Below, in pieces: positions 1-10,500 of a stretch of 64,000 nt of DNA (position 1 is the stretch's first letter; the number at the start of each line of letters is the position of its first letter). The stretch is from the NCBI GenBank assembly GCA_963556255.1, contig OY744614.1:38833157-38897156 (forward strand). Direction: 5' to 3'. The notes below the pieces were generated by a model. That model had not been told where the DNA came from, did not search any database, and was given only the letters and a program-made list of their open reading frames with translations. Source of the stretch: Allolobophora icterica. Its lineage: Eukaryota; Annelida; Clitellata; Crassiclitellata; Lumbricidae. A program made the translations under genes and the position numbers.

Positions 1-85
1 ATTACTATTATCATTATTATTATTGTTATTATTATCATTATTATTTTTTAATATTATTATTATTTTTATTATTTTTATAATTGTG
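1..85. repeat. (ATT)n-type low-complexity repeat
   Basis: The window opens in imperfect ATT/ATC triplets and A/T-only sequence. It abuts the A-rich end of a minus-strand SINE copy, so it may be the expanded tail of that SINE. Confidence 0.85.
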
Positions 86-235
86 CATTTATTAAGCGCC
101 ACTATCTAATGACCAAGCATCAATCGATGGCGCTAAGCAACTGTGAGCGAGCGAAGGACTTGCTCAAACTTGCTCAAGGTATCTGCACAGTATACACCGC
201 CTAGGAGGAAGGAGGCTTAGTGTTTTTAATGAGCC
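86..235 (-). mobile_element. tRNA-type SINE, type 3, 3' portion
   Basis: Read on the minus strand this contains CTTGAGCAAG, a short variable stretch, then GCCATCGATTGATGCTTGG, CATTAGATAGTGG and an AATAAA-rich end. The same order of blocks recurs at 19195-19290, 23425-23515, 51150-51340 and 63836-64000. The tRNA-like head is not clear in this copy. Confidence 0.7.
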
Positions 236-1182
236 TGCCTATTCTAAATTTGATAGAATATTCTTAAGATTAATGTCCTTGAGACGGTTCTCTATTTACG
301 GATTGAGTCGCATAACGAGAACGAGTGTATAGACCTACTTGCCAAACATTACAGTTTGACGATTACAACTATTCTCGTTTCATAATTAATTTTTTCGCGA
401 GTGTCCATGAAATCAAGAACGAATTATTCTTAATTTATATAATTTCCTTAAGAAGATTAGTCTATGCCTTTATAAAGCAAAGCAACCGATTTGCAAGACG
501 ATTTCCTCAAATTGCAATCTCTTTGGAAATGACTATCCAATTTATCAATCTACCTCAAGTCCTTCAAAAGCAAAGACAGCATTTCCCCAGTATGCCTGGC
601 TCTTTAAAACTATAGTCTACGCTTTCTATGAACCAGAATTTTCCTCGTCTCCAACAGCCTCAATTTTAGCCAGCGAATATTGGCCTTTGAGACTCTGTTA
701 CAGTATCAGAGGCGTATACCTAGAAAACACGCCAATGTGCTGACAAATCCGAAGATCTGCTTTGAATCGCAAAGGGATTTACTTCGTTTATCTCTTTAGC
801 CGTGCACTTCAAAGTCATCCAGATTCGACTAATCATATCTCAATTCGTAACAAACAAGATCGCAGTTCCGGCGTCTCAACGTCTGTAGCAGAATGAACAA
901 GGCAATCGCTACACGGATGAGTACAAGAACTAATTATAACAATAAGATTTGAAAGACAAGAAATCAAAATGTTGCTGCTGACGATGATAACGACGACGAC
1001 GATGATGACGATTGTAATTATAATAGTGATAATAATTTTTGGGGCAAATTTAGACTTGTTTGCCCCTTAATGCAATTATTCCATTTCCTGATGCAGTATT
1101 CTTACCCTACACTAAAAAAACAAATAATAATTGAATGGTAAAAATGGACACATGTATTTAATAGTATAACGCATGTATAACG
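236..1182. other. No recognisable gene
   Basis: I see no exon with protein-like sequence and no clear repeat. An open frame at 325-615 (+, 96 codons) matches no family I know and has no splice or promoter context. Confidence 0.5.
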
Positions 1183-1189
1183 CTAGTCT

Positions 1190-1216
1190 TCTATCATCAT
1201 TAACATCATCATCAAT

Positions 1217-1252
<36 letters not shown>

Positions 1253-1334
1253 GTCGTCGTCGTCGTCGTCATCGTCGTCGTCGTCGTCGTCATCATCATA
1301 GTCATCAAAATCGTCATCAAAATATTCATCATCG

Positions 1335-1401
<67 letters not shown>

Positions 1402-1432
1402 AATCATCACCACCACCATCATCATGATAAAT
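1190..1432. repeat. (CAT)n/(CGT)n microsatellite
   Basis: About 240 bp of ATC/CAT triplets with a central block of CGT triplets. The open frames across it (poly-Met/Thr on the minus strand) result from the triplet period. Confidence 0.95.
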
Positions 1433-1774
1433 AATCGTCGTTCAAAATGTGATTGAATCCGTAATTTAGATAATTTTTACAATAACAACATTGATTAAAC
1501 TTTCGATTCATGTTGCACGTGGCAGCTGAACAGCTAAGCCTAAATAGAGTCTAAAGGACTAAACGGATACAGACTAAACAGAGAGAGTGACACTATACCA
1601 ATGAGAGGACGGATAGCGTCTGTCATCTAGCGAGTAGGCCAGACAACGTAGTGTTCCACCATCTTCGTCCCAGTATTTCTTGTATACCAAGCAGAGACAA
1701 GAACATGGGCGTTCGCAGGAATTTTTCTGGGGGAGGGCAAACATTTTCTGGGGCCAATATTTTTGTATGGGGAT
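1433..1774. other. No recognisable gene
   Basis: Unique-looking sequence with a G-rich patch near 1700-1770, reminiscent of the edge of a degraded DNA element. No coding signal is seen. Confidence 0.4.
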
Positions 1775-1964
1775 CAGCTGATTTCAACGCTAGCAGTTTT
1801 GCAAGTCGGACTTGAATCAAAAGCAATTCCTTTGTTGAGAAAATTCAAAAATGCATTCATGATACACCGTGCAAATTTCTTCTCTTTGTCAGAGACTCAG
1901 AATCAAATAATGCTAAATCACAACTGAGTCTGACTTGCAAAACTGCTAGCGTTGAAATCAGCTG
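1775..1964. repeat. Inverted repeat with 38-bp arms (foldback or MITE candidate)
   Basis: The arm 1775-1812 (starts CAGCTGATTTCAACGCTAGC) is the reverse complement of 1927-1964 with one mismatch. The spacer is about 114 bp. This is the layout of a small foldback or terminal-inverted-repeat element. No clear target duplication was found, so the family is unknown. Confidence 0.75.
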
Positions 1965-2459
1965 CTTTCAAATTTCGTTGACATCAGTTTGCAAAATCCA
2001 GATAGAAAGTTCAACTTCCAGTCTTTTTTATACAATTCCAACACTGATCCTACCCAATCCTTCTCTACCCTCTCTGACCTTACCCGAGCTGTTGCTCAGT
2101 GTTTATTCGCGACATACTTTTATTGAGTTAACTTACTCATCCGTCATCAATGAAGATGAAGTAGTTGCAGCTGAGGTTAATTTAATACACAGTGTCCACA
2201 CTCGAGGACATCGAAGATCACTCGAGGAATTCAATGAAGGAGACGTCGTTACTACGTATAATCTCGTCTTTCTTGAGCTCTGCGTTTCATGAAAACAGAT
2301 ACACAACCAAACTGTCAATTTTGGCTTTTCTACAAAAATGCTAGATAGGATTGGATGGGATTAAAGGCAACAAGTTGCCTTGGCAACAGGTTGAGTTGGC
2401 AACAGGTTGCCTTGGCATAGGCGCAGGTTTCAACCTGCATTCTGATAATCTACATCGCC
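1965..2459. other. No recognisable gene; short GGCAACAGGTTG repeats
   Basis: No coding signal that I recognise. Around 2368-2420 there is a small cluster of imperfect repeats based on GGCAACAGGTTG. Confidence 0.4.
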
Positions 2460-2735
2460 GAGCTGGGTCAGCCAGTCTCGATTCAGCCGGGGCGTCGGAT
2501 GCTTCGATTGGCTGCTACGAACGACCTGATGGTTCCACGGTCTCGTACTACAATGTGTTCACAACGGGGCTTGTTTGTGGCAGCACCGTTGCTGTGGAAC
2601 AGACTTCCACTCCCACTTCGTGACACTATCCTCACTAAAGACTTTCTGACATTAACTCGGCTGCTAAAACACGACTATTCACAGACTGATGGCACGTGTC
2701 TAGCACCTCTGAGAGGTACTTAAGAAGCGCTCTAT
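2460..2735 (+). mobile_element. L2-like LINE, 3' end fragment
   Basis: The frame 2499-2723 reads VPRSRTTMCSQRG...AAPLLWNRLPLPLR and then a Phe/Leu-rich tail. This is the usual C-terminal end of L2/CR1-group reverse transcriptase proteins, in which an Arg-rich stretch precedes a 'WN-LP' motif. Immediately after the stop comes AAGCGCTCTATAAATG, the conserved 3' tail of L2-type elements. The copy is strongly 5'-truncated. It is one of several L2-like ends in the window. Confidence 0.75.
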
Positions 2736-2789
2736 AAATGTTTTATTACATTAAATGTACATCGCATTATGCGTATGTGTCAATTGCAG

Positions 2790-2930
2790 TGCTCGCGAAT
2801 AAGCTTTAGAAATTCGGAGTTTACGATTAGGATACGCCATTCTAATTTAATCTTAGAACCTACAGAGCCATTAAATAATGTACTAGGCATCAATCGATGG
2901 CACTCAAACAGATAATTGCAATCTAGTTAA
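2790..2930. mobile_element. SINE 3'-end fragments
   Basis: GCTCGCGAATAAGCTTTAG...GTTTACGATTAGGAT (2794-2845, +) recurs at 16670-16745 (+) and 62893-62975 (-). Next to it GCATCAATCGATGGCACTCA (2886-2906) is the minus-strand tail block of the type 3 SINE. Confidence 0.55.
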
Positions 2931-3727
2931 TTCGATAAGTATAACGAGACAGAGAGACAGAATAACTTAGGATGATATAAGGAAGATGCCACTAATGCAT
3001 TGAGCCTAGTGTCCCTGCTGAAATCCATCATCCAGCGCATTTCCATGCGTGGACCTAAACCCAAAACAATCTGCCTACATGAGCACAGCGAACGTTCAAC
3101 CTTAGCTATCGCAAAGCATCACCATAGGTAGTCTTATCTCGACCTAAGTGGCAACGATGCCTGTCCCTCTTCGATGCCAGGAGAGATAACATGCAACAAT
3201 AAGTTTCTTCTTCTTCGTCTTTGTCTATCTTCCGTCAGATATGTACCAACTATGAGGTTTGAACAAGATCTATCCAGTTCTGTCTTCGACCATGTTGACT
3301 TTAATACGCCACGCACACGCGATCCCCTCACATTTTCCAGTTCTTTGTCTGTTAATGACTGTCATAAGCTAACAATCCTAACCGATCGTATCATGATTTC
3401 AGGTTTATATAATTCGTCGGATTTCAATTGGTGTCTTCTCACACGGATTTGCCCTTGACTATGTATACGACCTCACTTGGAGCGACCATAGATTGACACG
3501 TTGTGTATCTTGATAGCGGCGCTGTAGAAGAACCTTAGATAAGATGAGATATGAATAGGTATGTGTTGTTTCAATTTCTTACTCACCAGATGTCGCATGA
3601 CGATTCACAGAAAATGCCGAGTGCTTTCTGACGATGTGTTCTTCACATTCTCAACACAAAGTGGAAAGACGAAGTTATTAGGCTGACTAAAGGAGCCAAC
3701 ACACTTCTCACTTTCCTTGAGTCGACA
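2931..3727. other. No recognisable gene; isolated minisatellite-like unit
   Basis: No coding signal recognised. At 3024-3046 a single CATCATCCAGCGCATTTCCATG stretch closely resembles one unit of the large array that begins about 700 bp downstream. Confidence 0.5.
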
Positions 3728-5054
3728 CAGGCGACATCATCCAGCGCATCTTCACAGTTGACATCATCCAGCGCCTCTCCATGGGCGACATCATCCAGCG
3801 CCTCTCCATGGGCGATATCATCCAGCGCCTCTCCATGGGCGACATCATCCAGCGCATCTCCACAGTTGACATCATCCAGGTGACATCATCCAGCGCCTCT
3901 CCATGGGCGACATCATCCAGCGCCTTTCCATGGGCGATGTCATCCAGTTGACATCATCCAGCGCCTCTCCATGGGCGACATCATCCAGCGCCTCTCCATG
4001 GGCGACATCATCCAGCGCCTCTCCATGGGCGACATCATCCAGCGCATCTCCAGAGTTGACATCATTCAGCGCCTCTCCATGGGCGAGATCATCAAGCGCC
4101 TCTCCATGGGCGACATCATCCAGCGCATCTCCACAGTTGACTTCATCCAGTGCCTCTCCATGGGCGACATCATCCAGCGCCTCTCCATGGGCGATATCAT
4201 CCAGCGCCTCTCCATGGGCGACATCATCCAGCGCCTCTCCATGGGCGATATCATCCAGTTGACATCATCCAGCGCCTCTCCATGGGCGACATCATCCAGT
4301 TGACATCATCCAGCGCCTCTCAATGGGCGACATCATCCAGTTGATATCATCCAGCGCCTCTCCATGGGCGATGTCATCCAGTTGACATCATCCAGCGCCT
4401 CTCCATGGGCGACATCATCTAGCGCCTCTCCATGGGCGATATCATCCAGCGCCTGTCCATGGGCGTCATCATCCAGCGCATCTCCAGAGTTGACATCATT
4501 CAGCGCCTCTCCATGGGCGACATCATCAAGCGCCTCTCCATGGGCGACATCATCCAGCGCATCTCCACAGTTGACTTCATCCAGTGCCTCTCCATGGGCG
4601 ACATCATCCAGCGCCTCTCCATGGGCGATATCATCCAGCGCCTCTCCATGGGCGACATCATCCAGCGCCTCTCCATGGGCGACATCATCCAGCGCCTCTC
4701 CATGGGCGACATCATCCAGCGCCTCTCCATGGGCGACATAATCCAGCGCATCTCCATGGGCGACATCATCCAGTTGACATCATCCAGCGCCTCTCCATGG
4801 GCGACATCATCCAGCGCCTCTCCATGAGCGACATCATCCAGCGCCTCTCCATGGGCGACATCATCCAGCGCCTCTCCATGGGCGAGATCATCCAGCGCCT
4901 CTCCATGGGCGACATCATCCAGCGCATCTCCACAGTTGACATCATCCAGCGCCTCTCCATGGGCGACATCATCCAGCGCCTCTCCATGGGCGACATCATC
5001 CAGCGCCTCTCCATGGGCGACATCATCCAGCGCATCTCCACAGTTGACAGCATC
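3728..5054. repeat. 27-bp minisatellite array
   Basis: Nearly 50 tandem units of 27 bp. Each is made of the core GGCGACATCATCCAG plus CGCCTCTCCATG. Variants replace the second half with CGCATCTCCACAGTT, or are shortened to about 15 bp ending in CAGTTGACATCATCCAG. Because 27 is a multiple of 3, several frames on both strands stay open (for example ASPWATSSS or GDIIQRLSM repeats). No start context, splice signal or flanking coding sequence supports translation. Confidence 0.97.
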
Positions 5055-5870
5055 CAGCAGCTTTACAAAAAGGCGACATCATCCAGTACACCTATAAAAA
5101 GGCGACATCATCCAGTACACCTTTACAAAAAGGCGACATCATCCAGTACACCTATAGAAAGGCGACATCATCCAGTACACCTTTACAAAAAGACGACATC
5201 ATCCAGTACACCTTTAGAAAGGCGACATCATCCAGTACACCTTTACAAAAAGGCGACATCATCCAGTACACCTTTAGAAAGGCGACATCATCCCATACAC
5301 CTGTAGAAAGGCGACATCATCCAGTACACCTATAGAAAGGCGACATCTTGCAGTACACCTATAGAAAGGCGACATCATCCAGTACACCTATAGAAAGGTG
5401 ACATCATCCAGTACACCTTTAGGAAGGCGACATCATCCAGTACACCTTTACAAAAAGGCGACATCATCCAGTACACCTATAGAAAGGTGACATCATCCAG
5501 TACACCTATAGAAAGGCGACATCTTGCAGTACACCTATAGAAAGGCGACATCTTCCAGTACACCTATAGAAAGGCGACATCATCCAGTACACCTATAGAA
5601 AGGTGACATCATCCAGTACACCTTTAGGAAGGCGACATCATCCAGCACACCTTTACAAAAAGGCGACATCATCCAGTACACCTTTACAAAAAGGCGACAT
5701 CATCCAGTACACCTATAGAAAGGCGACATCATCTAGTACACCTATAGAAAGGCGACATCATCCAGTACACCTATAGAAAGGCGACATCATCCAGTACGCC
5801 TATAGAAAGGCGACATCATCCAATCCCCTTACAAAGGCGAAATCATCCATCGCATCTCCACAGGCGACAT
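5055..5870. repeat. 29/31-bp minisatellite array sharing the same core
   Basis: About 26 units with the same GGCGACATCATCCAG core, now followed by TACACC and an A-rich end (TATAGAAA, TTTAGGAA or TTTACAAAAA), giving 29- or 31-bp periods. The last units near 5830-5870 return to the CATCTCCACAGG form of the first array. Reading frames close because the period is not a multiple of 3. Confidence 0.95.
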
Positions 5871-6259
5871 CATCCAGCGGTTGGCTGTTCTACCACATTG
5901 ACCTCAGCAGAGTCAGGATCATATGACAAGAAACCGTCCTTAAGAGAAACGTCACGTTATAGCTGTTCCTGGCAAAGATGAGCTTCCGGTGGCAGGGCTG
6001 GACTTCCGTCTTCTCAGTCATCTTCAATCGGTCGAACTCGACAAGAAGAACGGACCTCATCGAGCGTCGAAGTATCGACAAAGACCTCACGAAATGGTAA
6101 CGTAACCTACGAAACATAATCTCTCGGGTATCAACCACAAACGCAGACAAAATTCGCAAACTATCGCAAAAAATTGCAAAAATCTACGACCGTTAAATTC
6201 AAGTCATTGATAGATATCGAAGATTTCAAGTACAGGCAAAGCTAGTCACACAATGACGA
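5871..6259. other. No recognisable gene
   Basis: Unique-looking sequence. An open frame on the minus strand (5890-6159) is not recognised and is Arg-rich in a way typical of chance frames. Confidence 0.4.
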
Positions 6260-6302
6260 TGACGTCATCAACAATCAAGCGGGTGGAAACGAAATGACGT
6301 CA
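6260..6302. promoter_or_regulatory. Two perfect CRE octamers
   Basis: TGACGTCA occurs at 6260-6267 and again at 6295-6302. This palindromic octamer is the consensus site for CREB/ATF bZIP factors. Two copies 35 bp apart could mark an enhancer or a promoter relic, but no gene is seen next to them, so function is uncertain. Confidence 0.3.
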
Positions 6303-6315
6303 ATATGATTATTTA

Positions 6316-6374
6316 GCGCTACAATGCAAAGATATCTACCCAAATTTTGGGTAGATATCTTTGTGTTGTAGCGC
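6316..6374. repeat. Near-perfect 59-bp palindrome
   Basis: The left arm starts at GCGCTACAATGCAAAG and the right arm ends in TTGTGTTGTAGCGC. Two 28-nt arms pair with two mismatches around a 3-nt centre. The arms could form a cruciform. The outer GCGCTACA/TGTAGCGC resembles SINE/LINE tail sequence, so this may be a foldback derivative of a retroposon end. Confidence 0.85.
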
Positions 6375-6896
6375 AATATAAATGCTCTGAATGGTTGAAT
6401 GAATGCTGAATGGATAAGTATCGTGCAACCGCATTAGCTACTCACTCGGCTACTTGGTTCAACAGTTTCTTAGCGTCTTTGCAGATGTTGCAACTTGCAA
6501 TTGCTATGAAAACAATTGATTTTACGTATAAAAAACAATAGAAAGCTGCAATTTATATTCCATTCCACTCAATTAACTCAGCTGCGTATATTTGACGCCT
6601 CGGGCTGTTAATGAATCACCCTTTGTATCTGTTACCCTCGGCGTCAACAGCTTCAAGAAATGTCTTTTTATAAGACACTGTTGCTTCGGCATTTGAACGT
6701 AGGCCAATCGGGTTGACAAGTCGTCACACGGGTGAAGCGTTGAGAGTGATTCCGACGTCGGAAATGTCATTACTTTTCCCATTAACACGGATCACTTCAA
6801 GTTAATGAAGGACAGCGAAGACCAGCTACAGTACAGCAAATAGTCTGAACGAAGCCATCGCTATGTTGAAGAGATGAATAACAAGAAGGAAGGACT
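6375..6896. other. No recognisable gene
   Basis: No protein-like exon, RNA gene or repeat that I can name. Confidence 0.4.
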
Positions 6897-7055
6897 GGCG
6901 GTAGGATGGACGAACGGACGCAAGGACGGATGGAGGGACGGACAGGCGGAGGACGGATGGAAGGATGGCCGGACAGGCGGAAAGACGGAAGGACGGACAG
7001 ACAGACGGGCGGAAGGATGGATGGACGGAGGGACGAATAGATGATTGGATGGAAG
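6897..7055. repeat. Degenerate (GGAC/GGAT)n repeat
   Basis: About 160 purine-rich bases built from GGAC, GGAT and GGCGGA steps. The frame on the minus strand (RPSIRP-like) is a product of the repeat. Confidence 0.85.
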
Positions 7056-8040
7056 AGAGAGAAAATTAAGACACTGACGAGACGTGAGGCTGATATCAAA
7101 AGTGCTAAAGTAGGAGATGGTCTTACCAGATGTTATAGCAGACTTAATTTAAGCTGTATGTAGAAGGGAGTCTGCAGGGGCCATGGGTGGATATCTTGGG
7201 GACGCCGAGGTATAAACTCCCTTAATCACTTTGTAAATGTCAGATCACTCATTGCGTATGCAATGCCTATAGCACATCATCGTAATCATCATCATCATCA
7301 GCAGCAGCAGGACCCTTCCAGTTATCACTGTTTGACCTTTTTGTCCTCAGTGAACTTTAATCTCGTTCAGGCTAAATCACGCGCTCCCTCGATAGGCGCT
7401 ACATCATTAAATGCCTGGACAGCTAACTATATGTCAATCACGTCTTCGTACCATGGAAACAGTCCATGACGCCTCTGCCTCCGTTGTCACGTGTTCATCG
7501 TGCGTGACGACCACCCAGCGCGTGCTCAGCCAACCGGAAACAGACAACGACCGGCACTCACTTCCTCTTCCGGACCATCCATCGGATTGGAACATCCTCC
7601 AACAACGGATGTGGCTTCATCCGCTCAGCCTCTGCCTTGCCGTTCCCACTCCACCATCAAACGCCATCTGGTCAGTGTTGTCCATCTGATGGCGTTAAAT
7701 AATCAAAAGACGCTATATAAACAGCCAGATATATAGATATGCACATACGTACGTACATATATATATATATATTTATATATATATATACGTAACGTAGATA
7801 TATATATATCTATATATATACGCACATAAGTACACCCGTTCCTATACGTATACCACATATTTACAAACACACATATACAAATATACGCATAGTAGTGGTG
7901 GTAGTAGCAGTAGTAGTAGTGTAATAATAGGCCTAGTATTACTACTACATCGTCATCAGTTCCTGACGCCAACCAGCCATTTGGCGGCGATGGGTACGAA
8001 TAAATGATCTCCCGTGTCCTCGGTCATTTGTCAGGTCCCG
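7056..8040. other. No recognisable gene; TA-rich tract at 7735-7900
   Basis: A CAT/CAG-rich patch lies at 7275-7312 and a TA/ACGTAC-rich tract at about 7735-7900. The open frames at 7263-7736 do not resemble a known protein. Confidence 0.4.
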
Positions 8041-8149
8041 TACCCCCCACTTTTTGGACTGGGGGTACTGTACCCCCCACTTTTTGAACAATGCCAATCA
8101 ATATTTTATAAGCATATATATACATAGGCGTAATTTGTGGGGGGGGGGG
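8041..8149. repeat. C/G-run motif in direct and inverted orientation
   Basis: GTACCCCCCACTTTTTG occurs twice as a direct repeat (8040-8056 and 8070-8086), separated by CTGGGGGTAC in inverted orientation. A run of ten or more G follows at 8137-8149 and forms the junction with the LINE. This is probably the edge of a degraded DNA element. Confidence 0.5.
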
Positions 8150-9690
8150 TACTTACATGGCCGTACTAGAAATGCACGACAAAATCTCCGAAGCTATGGA
8201 CAACAATCACTTCTCTATGGGTGTCTTTTTTGATTTATCTAAAGCGTTTGATACTGTGAACCATGACATTCTGATAAAGAAACTTGAACATTATGGCATT
8301 AGAGGAGTTTGTCTTAACTGGCTTTCTGACTACTTAAGAAATAGAAGGCAATGTGTCTCATATAATGGACATGTTTCTTATGTATCTGATGTTACCTGTG
8401 GTGTACCACAGGGTTCTGTTTTAGGCCCTTTGCTATTTTTGATATATGTGAATGACATCTCAAATGCCTCTTCATTGCTTCATTTCGTTATGTTCGCTGA
8501 TGATACTAATGTGTTTATGTCAGATAAATCAATTGATGTACTGGTTAATAAAATTAATGCCGAATTAAGACTAGTAGGAGAATGGTTTAAAGCCAACAAA
8601 CTGTCGTTAAATCTCATGAAAACGAATTTCATATTGTTTCATTCACGAAGGAAATATGTTCCAACTTGCAATCTAAATATCAATATTGATAACCAAAACA
8701 TAACTAGGGTATCTTCTACTAAATTTTTGGGTGTTCACATTGATGAGCACTTTACATGGTGTGAACATATAAATGTCATATCTAAAAAATGTCAAAAAAT
8801 ATTGGTATAATTTCTCGTATTCGGCACCTTCTACCGCAATATATACTTGTGAATTTGTACTACTCCTTAATATACCCTTACATATCGTATTGTAATATCT
8901 CATGGGCTTCCACGTATCATACTCGCTTAACAACTCTTAAAACTCTGCAGAAGCGAGCCATTCGGACTATATGTAATTTACCGTTTAGAGCTACAACTCT
9001 GCCGTTATTTCTTAGTTTGAGAATATTGCCTTTTGAATGCATAAATAAGTTGCAAGTTGGATTATTCATGTTCAGATTTCAATCGAATCTACTGCCTGTG
9101 AATTTTAAAAATTGTTTTTTGACGTACACAATCATTACACGCGATCGCTCAACAAGTACCATCAACGTAGTGTCCACACTACTGTTAAGCAGCATAGCAT
9201 CAAAGTCTGTGGCCCGATATTCTGGAATTCATTGCCTATTGAAGTTACTGGTTTACCTACTATGAGTCAATTTAAACAAAAACTGAAACTCTATCTCTTG
9301 GATGCACTCACATGACTGCATTAGGCCTAGGCCTATGTGTTTATTTGCACAGACAGTGTTGTTTTTTTCATCTCTTTTTAACTAATGAAAATTGATCTGT
9401 ATACCTTAGTTGGAATCCATGTATACTGATAGTTAAGTTCTTTAGTTAAGAGTTCTATCATTGTTTCTTTTACCTGCTGATCATATAACTTGATTGATGT
9501 TACCGCTAAAAGTATTGATTGTGCTGCCATTTACTTGTATTACGATAAATGTTAACTAGGTGGCCCTGCTAAGCGGGATCAAGATCCCTTTTGGGTCTCC
9601 TCTTGTTGCCAAAGTTCAAACTTTTATGTTGTATTTTCCTTGTACTTCAAATGGCTTCAATAAAAGGATTGATTGATTGATTGATTGATT
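8150..9690 (+). mobile_element. CR1/L2-group non-LTR retrotransposon, 5'-truncated, with RT
   Basis: The first frame (8157-8810, 217 codons) carries the core reverse transcriptase motifs in order: motif A FFDLSKAFD (residues 24-32), motif B GVPQGSVLGP (82-91) and catalytic motif C FADD (113-116), followed by a KTNFILFHS block. The protein continues in two other frames (8789-9265 and 9112-9315), ending with the typical C-terminal 'FWNSLP' block. The two breaks fall in an A6 run near 8796 and a T6 run near 9116, each consistent with one lost base. The 3' untranslated part ends AATAAAAGG followed by ATTG tetramers, the tail type of CR1/L2 elements. The 5' end stops abruptly at a G run, so the endonuclease and N-terminal RT parts are missing. 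Confidence 0.9.
8157..9315 (+). pseudogene. Reverse transcriptase ORF, truncated and twice frameshifted
   Basis: This is the coding part of the LINE above. Catalytic aspartates in motif A (FFDLSKAFD) and motif C (FADD) are intact. The frame moves at about 8796 and again at about 9116. Both sites are homopolymers, so either mutation or a sequencing or assembly indel can explain them. The domain starts in mid-palm, without fingers or endonuclease. It cannot be a working enzyme as it stands. Confidence 0.85.
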
Positions 9691-9714
9691 GAACTTTGCA
9701 CATGCTCATATATG

Positions 9715-9754
<40 letters not shown>

Positions 9755-10030
9755 ATAAACCTGATAAGAACCTCATAAAAGCGAATCTTCGTCTTACTAA
9801 AAGGCCTCTTTGCTTGATTAGCCACGTATAATATATGCCTCAGATATGTCTGAGTGCGTCCACGTGTTTGGGTTAATTGAAACACGATCCTTTCCCGTTC
9901 ATGAGTCTCGTCTCTCTGCGCAGTTCTTCTGCTGAAGTCCTCCATTCAAACTGATCAGCTATCATCGGCACTTCTGTCCTATCTTTCCACTAAGAATATG
10001 CGTGAGTGTTAATTTTGCATCGTGTCTCTT
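9691..10030. other. No recognisable gene; (TA)n at 9718-9750
   Basis: A short TA microsatellite follows the LINE tail. The rest shows no coding signal. Confidence 0.45.
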
Positions 10031-10500
10031 TACTGCATCTGTACGTGCGTATGTGTGCATGCATGTATGTGTAAGTATGTATGCATGTATGTATGCATGT
10101 AGGTCTATGCATGTATGTGTGTATAATTGTGTGCTTGTATGTACGTGTGAATCAGTTTATGTATGTATGTATGTAGGCCTATGCATGTATGTGTGTATAA
10201 TTGTGTGGTTGTATGTACGTGTGAATCAGTGTATGCATGTATGCATGTATGTATGTATGTATGTATAATTGTGTGCTTGTATATACGTGTGAATCAGTGT
10301 ATGTATGTATGTATGTATATTTGTGTGTTTGTATGTATGTTTGAATGTATGTATGTATGTATGTATATTTGTGTATGTATGTACGTATGAATATATGTAT
10401 GTATATGTAAGTATGTGTGCGTGTATATCTCTGTGTGTTTGTATGCATACATGTATGACATTGTATGTGTGTATGTCTGTATGTATGCGTGGATTGCTTC
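10031..10500. repeat. (ATGT)n-type degenerate microsatellite
   Basis: About 470 bp of ATGT/GTGT tetramers with interruptions. Cys-Met-Tyr-Val open frames on the plus strand and His-Thr-Tyr-Ile frames on the minus strand follow from the period and are not genes. A loose higher unit of about 118 bp containing TAATTGTGTG is visible. Confidence 0.95.

Noticed and set aside
1183..1425. Poly-Met/Thr open frame
   Set aside because: Direct translation of a CAT/CGT microsatellite; no gene context.
3903..5306. Several long open frames (up to 240 codons) with ASPWATSSS, GDIIQRLSM and PMERRWMMS repeats on both strands
   Set aside because: They exist only because the minisatellite period is 27 bp. They vanish where the period changes to 29/31, and there is no flanking coding sequence.
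5055..5870. CRISPR-like array
   Set aside because: There are no unique spacers; units are simple tandem repeats in animal DNA.
6316..6374. microRNA precursor hairpin
   Set aside because: The loop is only three bases and the arms too short and too perfect for a typical animal precursor.
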